Of a stretch of 30,702 nucleotides of DNA, positions 5,417-11,754 are shown in pieces (the stretch's first letter is position 1; the number at the start of each line of letters is the position of its first letter). Source of the DNA: a virus; the IMG/VR virus record IMGVR_UViG_3300035670_000936, positions 1 to 30,702 of that record, one strand, 5' to 3'. The notes below the pieces were generated by a model, which saw only the letters and a program-made list of their open reading frames with translations, was not told where the DNA came from and searched no databases. Position numbers and translations under genes: made by a program.

Positions 5417-5940
5417 CAATCCTCGCAAATAGGCATACGGACTGGATCCGGATGGCAAAAAGTTTTGGCGCAAGCCAAGAACTTGCGGAGGATTTAGTGC
5501 AGGAGATGTACGTGAGGTTGCACAAATATGTGGATGACCCACAGAAGATCATGTACTCGGAGACAGAGGTAAACACGTTCTTTGTCTACGTCAGTTTGAG
5601 GAATATGTACAACTCACTAATGAAGGCTAAGAGCCGCTTTGAGTTTGTGGACGTATCTACTCTGGAGGACCAATTGATCTTCGAAGAGGTCAACGAAGAG
5701 GCCGAGGTGAACATGATGCAGTTATACGAAGAGATCTGGGAGACCACGGATGACTGGCATTGGTATGACAAAAAGATCTTTGCCCTGTATCACAATACGG
5801 ACATGAGCATCCGGACGTTGGCCGGAGAAACTAAAATATCAGCACGTTCAATTTTCAACACTTTAAAAAATGCAAGAGAACGAATCAAAGATGAGTGCAG
5901 AGATGCCTACGAAGCGTGGAAGGAAGCCAAAGAAGAGTGA
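5404..5940 (+). CDS. Phage RNA polymerase sigma factor, ECF-like
   Basis: 178 residues with two sigma-70-like parts. Region 2 is at about 11-75 with AEDLVQEMYVRL (28-39), the classic core-binding helix. Region 4 is at about 132-165, with MSIRTLAGETKISARSIF as the helix-turn-helix for the -35 element. An acidic linker (about 85-115) separates them. The TTG start at 5404 is preferred over the ATG at 5452 because region 2 needs HTDWIRMAKSFGA in front of it. It probably directs host RNA polymerase to late phage promoters. Such factors are divergent, so specificity cannot be read from sequence. Confidence 0.75.
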   Translation: MGILTILANRHTDWIRMAKSFGASQELAEDLVQEMYVRLHKYVDDPQKIMYSETEVNTFFVYVSLRNMYNSLMKAKSRFEFVDVSTLEDQLIFEEVNEEAEVNMMQLYEEIWETTDDWHWYDKKIFALYHNTDMSIRTLAGETKISARSIFNTLKNARERIKDECRDAYEAWKEAKEE

Positions 5941-6283
5941 GGGGCTGGGAGACACGATCGAGAAAATTACTACCGCCACAGGAATCAAAGCTGCGGTTGA
6001 CTGGTTCAGCGAAGCAACAGGCGTGGATTGCGGATGCGATGCCCGAAAGGAGAAGCTAAACCAGATCTGGAGATACCGGAAGCCGGAGTGCTTAACACAA
6101 CCGGAGTACGAGTTTATCGGAAAGATGAAGGGACGGAATGTAGTTACTGCTTTTGAACAGGTGGAACTGAATAAGATCTACAATCGGGTATTCCGGGACA
6201 ATGTTCAGGGAACGAACTGCGGGTCTTGTTTGAGAGGCCGTCTTCAGGAATTGGAAACCCTTTACAACGCTTATGAAGTATAG
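5891..6283 (+). CDS. Cysteine-containing phage protein of unknown function
   Basis: 130 residues from MSAEMPTKRGRKPKK; ATGs at 5870 and 5903 are alternatives. The lysine-rich start is followed by GLGDTIEKITTATGIKAAVD, then DCGCDARKEKLNQIW, and a second cysteine pair NCGSCLRGRLQEL. I recall the GLGD-IEK-T-ATGIK and CGCD-RK-KLN segments from other Bacteroidota phage proteins. The four cysteines could form a metal site. It overlaps the sigma-like gene and may be coupled to it. Function not known. Confidence 0.6.
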   Translation: MSAEMPTKRGRKPKKSEGLGDTIEKITTATGIKAAVDWFSEATGVDCGCDARKEKLNQIWRYRKPECLTQPEYEFIGKMKGRNVVTAFEQVELNKIYNRVFRDNVQGTNCGSCLRGRLQELETLYNAYEV

Positions 6284-6734
6284 TGCAAGGAAGTTCGTGC
6301 AGGAGTCCTATGATCGCAATGATGAATGGGGCAAGAGCATCGTGCTTCGTTGGCTATCAACATACAAGGATAAATTCAAGGTAATCCAGAAGGAAGGAGA
6401 GGATTACGGGGTTGACATACAGGTTACCCATGGGAAGAACATCATCAGCTTCGAGGTAGAGGTAAAACACGGATACCCGTTTACAAGTGCCGATACGTTT
6501 CCCTTTGGCTCGGTTAGTTTTTTAGGACGCAAGCGCAAGTTCGGGAAGTTCTGGTACGTGGTGGTTTGTGCGGAAACGGAAGCCATTTGCCTCTGCCATA
6601 GCGATGAGATCTATCAGGAGAAGTACAGGCAGATCAAAACGATAGCAACATCCGAACGTAATGGGCTGGATGAGTTCTACCGAGTACCAAAAGAAAAATG
6701 CAGTTTTTATGCCGATACCAAAACCAAGAAGTGA
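6273..6734 (+). CDS. PD-(D/E)XK nuclease-like protein
   Basis: 153 residues. The segment DYGVDIQV, followed after a short strand by SFEVEVKHG, supplies Asp48, Glu63 and Lys65 in the D...ExK arrangement of the restriction-endonuclease fold. The end (KEKCSFYADT) gives no further clue. It overlaps the preceding gene by 11 bases. It could degrade host DNA, process recombination intermediates, or act as a decoy without activity. No specific family is recognised. Confidence 0.55.
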   Translation: MKYSARKFVQESYDRNDEWGKSIVLRWLSTYKDKFKVIQKEGEDYGVDIQVTHGKNIISFEVEVKHGYPFTSADTFPFGSVSFLGRKRKFGKFWYVVVCAETEAICLCHSDEIYQEKYRQIKTIATSERNGLDEFYRVPKEKCSFYADTKTKK

Positions 6735-6843
6735 AGAGAAGCAATCGGACTTTGTGTTCCGGTGTGCTGCAGAGATAGGGGATGAATACCCCAGAGATCA
6801 AGCGATAGCGATCTGCTATCAGGCGTGGCGAGATAAGGAATAG
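6709..6843 (+). CDS. 44-residue phage protein (PxPxxxE...DFxxRC...W type)
   Basis: Starts at ATG 6709, inside the end of the nuclease-like gene, because MPIPKPRSEEKQSDFVFRC matches the beginning of a short domain seen in many phage proteins: a Pro-rich start, then a Cys, then EYP, then AIAICYQAW. The same module often sits at the end of larger phage head proteins. Here it is free-standing. Its role is not known. A terminator hairpin follows 26 bases later. Confidence 0.6.
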   Translation: MPIPKPRSEEKQSDFVFRCAAEIGDEYPRDQAIAICYQAWRDKE

Positions 6844-6869
6844 GTCAAAGTATCTCAATTTTTAGGAAA

Positions 6870-6918
6870 CCTGACTGACGTACAGGCATTTAGCTTGTGG
6901 CGTCCGGTCGGGCTTTTT
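6870..6918 (+). terminator. Long-stem intrinsic terminator
   Basis: CCTGACTGACG (6870-6880) pairs with CGTCCGGTCGGG (6901-6912) with one bulged C. The inner ACAGGC (6882-6887) pairs with GCTTGT (6893-6898) around ATTTA. CTTTTT follows. The promoter for the next gene overlaps its 3' end. Confidence 0.75.
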
Positions 6919-6952
6919 AGTTTTGGGTATGTTTAAAAAGAAACCAATCAAA
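6895..6952 (+). promoter_or_regulatory. Promoter and ACCAATC leader nested in the terminator
   Basis: TTG (6895-6897) lies in the upper stem of the terminator. After 20 bases comes TAGTTTTG (6918-6925), an exact TAnnTTTG box. The leader AAACCAATCAAA runs into the ATG at 6953. The upstream TTG at 6923 is part of the promoter box and should not be used as a start codon. Confidence 0.65.
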
Positions 6953-7201
6953 ATGAAAGCATACTCAATCACCCAGATCACCTACCAAATTGTGGTAGAA
7001 CAGAATGCTAATATCAGCACGGAGACCATGACCTTCGAACGTCTATTTTTGAATAACATCGAAGAGGGTTACGACTTCGAATTTGTCTACGCTCTGGCTG
7101 ACATTGCAGAAGATGTTATGAAGTTAAGTGCCGGAGAGAGCATGTACTTCAAGCCCAACCGAGACGAGCCGTCAAAAGGAATCATCGCACGAATCAAATA
7201 A
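6953..7201 (+). CDS. Small protein of unknown function
   Basis: 82 residues from MKAYSITQITYQIVVEQN. The ATG at 6953 is chosen because a promoter and the ACCAATC leader occupy the bases just before it. The protein looks alpha/beta, with a helix EFVYALADIAEDVMKL and a C-terminal strand KGIIARIK. It is the first of five small genes in a row and has no recognised family. Confidence 0.6.
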   Translation: MKAYSITQITYQIVVEQNANISTETMTFERLFLNNIEEGYDFEFVYALADIAEDVMKLSAGESMYFKPNRDEPSKGIIARIK

Positions 7202-7220
7202 TTTTTAAAAACCAATCACC

Positions 7221-7553
7221 ATGTTCAACAAGTACAAATGGATCGAGGAACAAGAGCAAATGCTCCGTGAGTACATCCTCGAATCAATCAAGAACGACAA
7301 TTCAGTAGATGCCGGAGATCTTGCCGAGCAACTGAATAATGACATCGAGAATGATGTGATCTACTACAATGATTGCTGGGAGATCTGCAAAGGGATTGCT
7401 CCAAACTCCGAATGGGATAAGATGGAACTCGGACCGATCACCAGCATTCGTGAACTTGCTTTTGCTACCCTGTATGAGTTCGCTTACGAAAACATCAATC
7501 TGGACAAACTTCTTGAAGAAACCTACAAAGAGATCGAAGATGCAAAGTTTTAA
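7221..7553 (+). CDS. Acidic helical protein of unknown function
   Basis: 110 residues, strongly acidic and helical (for example DLAEQLNNDIENDVIYYNDC). An ACCAATC leader directly precedes the ATG at 7221, so the start is well supported. It overlaps the next short membrane gene by 14 bases. The acidic surface could mimic DNA, a common theme in phage anti-host proteins, but nothing specific supports that here. Confidence 0.6.
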   Translation: MFNKYKWIEEQEQMLREYILESIKNDNSVDAGDLAEQLNNDIENDVIYYNDCWEICKGIAPNSEWDKMELGPITSIRELAFATLYEFAYENINLDKLLEETYKEIEDAKF

Positions 7554-7659
7554 GGTACTCCTTGCAAAGACTGCTGCTTCAATAGCAGTCCTTGCTTTCT
7601 TTTTTCTCGTTTCTTTTATCGCCACTTTTCTCGGCAAACTAATCGACTCCCTGTTATGA
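7540..7659 (+). CDS. 39-residue single-pass membrane protein
   Basis: Begins inside the end of the previous gene and ends in an ATGA overlap with the next. The protein is a short basic start (MQSFKVLLAKTA), one long hydrophobic helix (ASIAVLAFFFLVSFIATFL) and a short tail. A longer frame from 7369 in the same phase lies inside the acidic gene and is not expected to be real. Possible roles include superinfection control or membrane attachment of early proteins; none can be shown. Confidence 0.55.
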   Translation: MQSFKVLLAKTAASIAVLAFFFLVSFIATFLGKLIDSLL

Positions 7660-7949
7660 TCTTCACCAACGATGACTTGATGTACTACCTTGAGGAAACC
7701 AACTCGTTGCCAAAGGAGTACTTCAAACTTGAAACCGATACAGAAGCTCATGCCTACCTTGCCAATTGGCTTGGCTACGAAAGCATTGATGACTACGAGC
7801 GTTTTGAATTAGACGTTGAGTTGCGTACTGACCGAGGAACTTGGGAGCGTTATGCTACTACCTCTGTCCAGAACACCCCGCCTAAATTGGCAAATGACAT
7901 TTACAATAACTTTATTAACTACTGCGTAGATCACGCTAACTGGATGTAA
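7656..7949 (+). CDS. Small acidic protein of unknown function
   Basis: 97 residues starting at an ATGA overlap. Rich in Tyr, Asp and Glu, with the segments DLMYYLEETNSLP and NDIYNNFINYCVDHANWM. Predominantly helical. One base separates it from the next gene, so the two are probably co-translated. No family recognised. Confidence 0.55.
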   Translation: MIFTNDDLMYYLEETNSLPKEYFKLETDTEAHAYLANWLGYESIDDYERFELDVELRTDRGTWERYATTSVQNTPPKLANDIYNNFINYCVDHANWM

Positions 7950-7950
7950 C

Positions 7951-8178
7951 ATGGAAAACACAACAAACGTATCTGGAGAACTTATTGACACATTAAGCTG
8001 GGCTCCAGACAAGGACAATCACTCATTCATGATGGTATTCCGGTCATGGTTGAGCAATAATGAAGGGACTACTGACCTGTTCTTGGATGTGCCGTACCAT
8101 CAGGACTTTTACGAGATATTTAGGGAATACTGCGATAATTATGAAGAACACATGCTCGAGAAATTTAAAAAGAAATGA
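7951..8178 (+). CDS. Small acidic protein of unknown function
   Basis: 75 residues with LSWAPDKDNHSFMMVFRSW and a helical acidic end (EIFREYCDNYEEHMLEKFKKK). It is the last gene of its unit: an intrinsic terminator begins eight bases after the stop. No family recognised. Confidence 0.55.
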   Translation: MENTTNVSGELIDTLSWAPDKDNHSFMMVFRSWLSNNEGTTDLFLDVPYHQDFYEIFREYCDNYEEHMLEKFKKK

Positions 8179-8185
8179 GCTAAAT

Positions 8186-8213
8186 GGCTGACTTGCAAGG
8201 GTCGGCCTTTTTT
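8186..8213 (+). terminator. Intrinsic terminator
   Basis: GGCTGAC (8186-8192) pairs with GTCGGCC (8201-8207), with one T-G pair, around an 8-base loop, followed by six T. An ATG at 8184 lies in this hairpin and is not a start codon. Confidence 0.85.
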
Positions 8214-8240
8214 ATTATCTTTAATGAAACCAATCAGAAA
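8193..8240 (+). promoter_or_regulatory. Promoter and ACCAATC leader after the terminator
   Basis: TTG (8193-8195) lies in the terminator loop. After 20 bases comes TATCTTTA (8216-8223), differing from TAnnTTTG only at the last base. The leader ACCAATCAGAAA (8229-8240) runs into the ATG at 8241. The arrangement repeats that at 6895-6952. Confidence 0.55.
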
Positions 8241-8426
8241 ATGAAACCAAAAACCCCTTTTACCGTATTCTTTGAGCTGCATCCGGAATTTCCAGATGCC
8301 ACCAAAGAGGCATTTCTACGCATCGAGCGTAATGCTATTGAGACTGCTTTCTATTTAGGGAAACTTCAGAGCGACTCCGGTAAGTCAGAACAACAATACT
8401 TCGAAGGATTTTATGAAAATAATTGA
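8241..8426 (+). CDS. Small protein of unknown function preceding the exonuclease
   Basis: 61 residues from MKPKTPFTVFFELHPEFP. The start follows the ACCAATC leader; the in-frame ATG at 8184 is inside the terminator. Mostly helical (ATKEAFLRIERNAIETAFYLG) with an acidic, aromatic end (QQYFEGFYENN). It overlaps the exonuclease gene by 14 bases, so it might be a partner of that enzyme. No family recognised. Confidence 0.6.
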   Translation: MKPKTPFTVFFELHPEFPDATKEAFLRIERNAIETAFYLGKLQSDSGKSEQQYFEGFYENN

Positions 8427-9183
8427 ACTACTTGACGGAACGACTTGGGATCTGGACACCCTGAAGACCAAGATGCATGATGATGAGTTTTACTATGGGA
8501 ACTTGTCAAAGAATGCTTTAAGCTCTACTGCTTGTAAATTATTACTTACCTCACCGAAGACCTACCATTACGTTACCAAGTATGGCAGTCAGGATTCAGA
8601 TGCTTTTGCGGTAGGTCGGTTGACTCACCTCATGGCGTTGGAACCTCATCGGGTAGAAGAGTACGAGGTGATTGAAGTCCAGAGCAAAAATGCCAAAGCA
8701 TGGCAGGAAGCAAAAGGCAAGAGGAATATCTGCACCCGGAAGGAGTATGATGAAGCACAGAGAGTGGCTGATGCCCTTTTGAGGAACGAGCATGTTCTGG
8801 ATCTTATTCAGGGATGCGACTTTGAGCAACCTGCTATCGGTATGATCGGAGGGTTGCCATTCCGGGCAAAGGCAGACATCATTGCTGATGGCTTTTTGGC
8901 GGATCTGAAAACCACTACGGATCTTCGGGCATTCCCATATTCGGCAAAGAAATATGGATACGATGTGCAGGCGTTCATCTACACCCGATTATTCGGTGTG
9001 CCGATTGATCGTTTTTACTTTATCGCCATTGACAAGGCGAGTTTAGATGTGGGGATCTATTCGGTCAGTCCGGAGTTCATTCAGGAGGGAGAGCGCAAGA
9101 CAATGGAGGCAATTGAAACCTACAAGCAGTTCTTCATCTTGGGTGAGGACTTGGACTCGTACACGATCTTCGGGGAGTTGTAA
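8413..9183 (+). CDS. RecE-like PD-(D/E)XK exonuclease (DUF3799 type)
   Basis: This 256-residue enzyme likely resects double-stranded DNA ends for phage recombination, as the C-terminal domain of RecE does. Visible motifs: AFAVGRLTHLMALEP with His72 near the start of the nuclease core, LPFRAKADIIADGFLADLKT with Asp155, Asp164 and Lys166 (the D...DxK active site), and YGYDVQAFIYTRLF, matching the conserved Tyr/Gln helix. A partner annealing protein is not obvious; the SSB-like protein at 2657 is one candidate. A 130-base gap follows. Confidence 0.8.
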   Translation: MKIIELLDGTTWDLDTLKTKMHDDEFYYGNLSKNALSSTACKLLLTSPKTYHYVTKYGSQDSDAFAVGRLTHLMALEPHRVEEYEVIEVQSKNAKAWQEAKGKRNICTRKEYDEAQRVADALLRNEHVLDLIQGCDFEQPAIGMIGGLPFRAKADIIADGFLADLKTTTDLRAFPYSAKKYGYDVQAFIYTRLFGVPIDRFYFIAIDKASLDVGIYSVSPEFIQEGERKTMEAIETYKQFFILGEDLDSYTIFGEL

Positions 9184-9313
9184 CGCCAACAACGGAAGTG
9201 AAAACCCGCCAAAAGCGGAAATGAAATAGAGTTTTGGCAAAATATAAACATTCAAAAAAATGCCAATAAATTAGAATAGTGGCACTTTTTGGAATCATAA
9301 AAACCAACGAGAA
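9184..9313 (+). promoter_or_regulatory. Gap with repeated GCCAA/TTGGC half-sites and a weak hairpin
   Basis: Half-sites related to GCCAA or TTGGC occur at about 9185, 9208, 9234-9239, 9261-9266 and 9280. CCGC-CAAAA-GCGG forms a short hairpin near 9207-9218. TGCCA (9261-9265) and TGGCA (9280-9284), followed by CTTTTT, make a weak terminator-like stem. A leader ACCAACGAGAAA precedes the ATG at 9314. No clear TAnnTTTG box is visible. Operator function is a guess. Confidence 0.35.
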
Positions 9314-9523
9314 ATGAAAACACCAATGCAAGAGTTGATTGATAAACTCAACAATGTAAAGCCAACAGAGTTCTGTTCTATTGAAACAATCAAAAGATGG
9401 GCAGAGTCACTACTTGAGAAAGAGAAGGAGCAGATGATTGATTGGTATGCTACTGGGCAGGCAGATACAGTAAATATGTATGAGCAACACCTCAACAAAA
9501 ACTCTAACACCAAAGAGGAATGA
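9314..9523 (+). CDS. Small phage protein, paralogue of the gene at 4634
   Basis: 69 residues beginning MKTPMQELIDKL, with LLEKEKEQMIDWY in the middle. The N-terminus and this core match the protein at 4634 closely, and the DNA of the core is nearly identical. The C-terminal halves differ, lacking here the EEYYNETYNK ending. The leader ACCAACGAGAAA directly precedes the ATG. Function unknown. Confidence 0.6.
   Translation: MKTPMQELIDKLNNVKPTEFCSIETIKRWAESLLEKEKEQMIDWYATGQADTVNMYEQHLNKNSNTKEE
9411..9441 (+). repeat. Direct repeat copy 2 (with 4731-4761)
   Basis: Second copy of the 31-base repeat, with one mismatch to the first (C at 4736, G at 9416). The two genes also share most of their first 24 bases. 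Confidence 0.6.
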
Positions 9524-9771
9524 AAGCAATCTTAATAGACGAACTATTAAAAGATGATTCAGTTCAAGAATCAGTATGTGTAGTGGTTGACGGTAATAAA
9601 TTGGAGGGATGGATGATTGCTAAACCTCTCAATTACGATAAGGAATACACTACACTTAAGGAAAGATTTGCAATGGCAAAGAAAGTATTGTTTGGAAAAG
9701 CAATAGCTGTACAGTTCTTTTCTGACTTAACAGAGCAAGAAAAAATTAAATACGTAAAAACTAAACTTTAA
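9520..9771 (+). CDS. Small protein of unknown function
   Basis: 83 residues starting at an ATGA overlap. N-terminal strand-helix (MKAILIDELLKDD), then SVCVVVDGNKLEGWMIAKP, then helices. The composition suggests a small alpha/beta fold. No family recognised. Its codon use is more A-rich than the neighbouring nuclease gene. Confidence 0.55.
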   Translation: MKAILIDELLKDDSVQESVCVVVDGNKLEGWMIAKPLNYDKEYTTLKERFAMAKKVLFGKAIAVQFFSDLTEQEKIKYVKTKL

Positions 9772-9783
9772 CACCAACGAGAA

Positions 9784-10014
9784 ATGAAAGCAAGACTTGA
9801 ATACAACCTACCCGAAGAACGACCCGAGTTTGAGCTGGCGGTAAACGGAGCAAAGATGCAATTAGTACTCTGGGAGATGGACCAATGGCTAAGAGTACAA
9901 TACAAGTATATGCCAGACAACGAATACTCTAAAGACAAATATGAGACCTACGAGAAATGCAGAGACAAACTTCGTGATCTTATGCTTGAGAACGGGGTCG
10001 ACATAAATTCTTAA
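9784..10014 (+). CDS. Conserved small phage protein
   Basis: 76 residues beginning MKARLEYNLPEERPEFELA. I recall this start (MKA-L-F/YNLPE-..-EF-LA), followed by W-MDQWLR and YEKCRDKLR, from many phage proteins annotated only as hypothetical. It is helical and charged. The leader ACCAACGAGAAA immediately precedes the ATG, identical to that at 9302-9313. Function unknown. Confidence 0.65.
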   Translation: MKARLEYNLPEERPEFELAVNGAKMQLVLWEMDQWLRVQYKYMPDNEYSKDKYETYEKCRDKLRDLMLENGVDINS

Positions 10015-10026
10015 AACCAAGCAAAG

Positions 10027-10308
10027 ATGCGAGAACAATTTATGCGGATCGCTATGGCACGTTTGCGTAGCACCTATCTGTTCAAGCCCCAACGTAGGGC
10101 AGTAGCTGCAAAGATGTGGGTGCAGTATCTGGAGAGGCATGCCATGAATGAATGGATGCGGACAGAGCAAGAGATCGCCCATGCAGGATACCATACCCCC
10201 TGTTCAAACCATCAGCGAGACCTTGAATGGGAAATGCGGGAAGAGGAACTAAACAAGAGGATGGACATCATCGGTCAGAACGGCAATACAGGGGAACACT
10301 ATGAGTAG
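10027..10308 (+). CDS. Small basic helical protein of unknown function
   Basis: 93 residues, Arg- and Met-rich at the start (MREQFMRIAMARLRSTYLF) and acidic toward the end (EWEMREEELNKRMD). A variant leader ACCAAGCAAAG precedes the ATG. It overlaps the first glycosyltransferase gene by eight bases. It is the last small gene before the modification island. No family recognised. Confidence 0.5.
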   Translation: MREQFMRIAMARLRSTYLFKPQRRAVAAKMWVQYLERHAMNEWMRTEQEIAHAGYHTPCSNHQRDLEWEMREEELNKRMDIIGQNGNTGEHYE

Positions 10309-11242
10309 GCCACTCGTTCTGGCGTTTCACAAGCAGAACTCCGGTGTTACATACCATCGGGTATTTGCTCCCCTGATCTGCCATCAAGAGGCGGACGTTT
10401 ACTTCATCGAGAAGATTACAGATGTAGAGCCATCCATCTGGGAAAAGGTTACCCACATATTTGCAAGCCGTGCTTTTCCGGTAGAGCCATTTGAGGACTT
10501 TGTAAAGTTGTGCCGGAAGGAGGGAATCAAACTAATAGTGGACCAAGACGACTGGTGGGTATTGCCCCCAAACCATCCACTCAAAGGATTCTTTGCGGAT
10601 CAGATGAAGACAAGGATCATTCGCTCCATGAAGGCGGCTGATGAGGTCTGGGTAACCAACAAGCACCTTGCATCAAAGGTCAGGAAATACAATAGCAATA
10701 TTCGGATTGTGCCTAATGCTATTAGCGTACCCACTTGGCAAATCAACAGAGAGCCGTCTGACAAAGTGCGGTTCGGGTATATTGGGGGGAACCATCACCA
10801 AGCGGATGTAAAGGCATCAGGAATCGATCTAACGGGCTACGAGGCCTATGTTGCTGATGTGGATGGCTACCCCCAGATGATGAAAGCAGCATACACGCTC
10901 AAAACGTTCCCACCGAACTCATACCATCGCCTGTATGACTTCTTTGACGTTAGTTTGGTTCCGTTGGTCGGATCAGAGTTTGCCAAGTGCAAATCGCATC
11001 TAAAGATGCTTGAGGCGGGCTTTAGCAAATGTGCCCTGATCGTGAGTAACACTCACCCTTATACTCCGTACATCACCAAAGAGAATTGCATCGCCATCAA
11101 CCATCCGTCAGAATGGGCAGTAGCGATCAAGAGATTAAACGATAACCCTAACCAAGTCCATGACATAGCAGAATCGCTATATGAGTTCGTACAAGACTTC
11201 ACGATGGACAAAATCAACCAACTGAGATGCTTTACATTGTAA
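10301..11242 (+). CDS. GT-B fold glycosyltransferase
   Basis: 313 residues with the two-domain look of GT4-like enzymes. The N-terminal half (about 1-150) has alternating strands and helices, including KLIVDQDDWWVLPPNHP and VWVTNKHLASKVRKY. The C-terminal half begins KVRFGYIGGNHH and includes DVSLVPLVGSEFAKCKSHLK and LEAGFSKCALIVSNT, the typical donor-nucleotide region with a glutamate near the sugar. Substrate is unknown: modified phage DNA bases or virion proteins are both possible. It overlaps a second glycosyltransferase gene by 16 bases. Confidence 0.75.
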   Translation: MSRPLVLAFHKQNSGVTYHRVFAPLICHQEADVYFIEKITDVEPSIWEKVTHIFASRAFPVEPFEDFVKLCRKEGIKLIVDQDDWWVLPPNHPLKGFFADQMKTRIIRSMKAADEVWVTNKHLASKVRKYNSNIRIVPNAISVPTWQINREPSDKVRFGYIGGNHHQADVKASGIDLTGYEAYVADVDGYPQMMKAAYTLKTFPPNSYHRLYDFFDVSLVPLVGSEFAKCKSHLKMLEAGFSKCALIVSNTHPYTPYITKENCIAINHPSEWAVAIKRLNDNPNQVHDIAESLYEFVQDFTMDKINQLRCFTL

Positions 11243-11754
11243 CCCCTTGCTCCCGACCGGAGAACCTGAAGAGAATCCGGCAGTACATTCCACCGTGGGC
11301 AACGTGGGTGGTGATGATGGACGCAAATTGCGACTTCAAGGAAGCAACAGGCGCATCGGTAACTCACTACTCCCAGAACTCCGGATTCTGGGGACACCCA
11401 CTCCGCAATGAGTTCCTTGACCTGTACCAAGATCAGTTCACGGAGAACGATTGGGTTTACTATCTGGATGATGACAACATCCTGCATCCAAAGTTCTACG
11501 AGCAATGGGATTCCCTGAACTCGCTTGACTCAAGCATCGTTACATGGGGACAGGAGGGGAGGTTACGTCCAACGACTGACCCGAAGGTCGGAAACATCGA
11601 CACGGCATGCTTTATGTTTAGACCCTATCACCTACCAACCTTGAGGTTTCAAAGCAGTTACGAGGCAGACGGGTTATTTGCTCAAGCGGCTGCTCTTCGG
11701 GGGACTCTTATCTGTGTGGACGCCTACCTTTGCTATTACAACGCTTTACGATGA
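11227..11754 (+). CDS. GT-A fold glycosyltransferase (GT2-like)
   Basis: 175 residues. It opens with MLYIVTPCSRPENLKRI, a strand and loop typical of GT-A nucleotide binding. YYLDDDNILHPKF follows, with Asp81-83 as the metal-binding DxD motif. TWGQEGR and ACFMFRP fit the acceptor side. It is short for the family, so probably a minimal catalytic domain. Lying between a GT-B gene and a methyltransferase gene with overlapping ends, it likely acts on the same substrate as its neighbours. Confidence 0.75.
   Translation: MLYIVTPCSRPENLKRIRQYIPPWATWVVMMDANCDFKEATGASVTHYSQNSGFWGHPLRNEFLDLYQDQFTENDWVYYLDDDNILHPKFYEQWDSLNSLDSSIVTWGQEGRLRPTTDPKVGNIDTACFMFRPYHLPTLRFQSSYEADGLFAQAAALRGTLICVDAYLCYYNALR

Noticed and set aside
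11730-11750. TTG start for the methyltransferase giving seven extra residues
   Set aside because: The ATG at 11751 forms an ATGA overlap with the preceding stop, as elsewhere in this genome.
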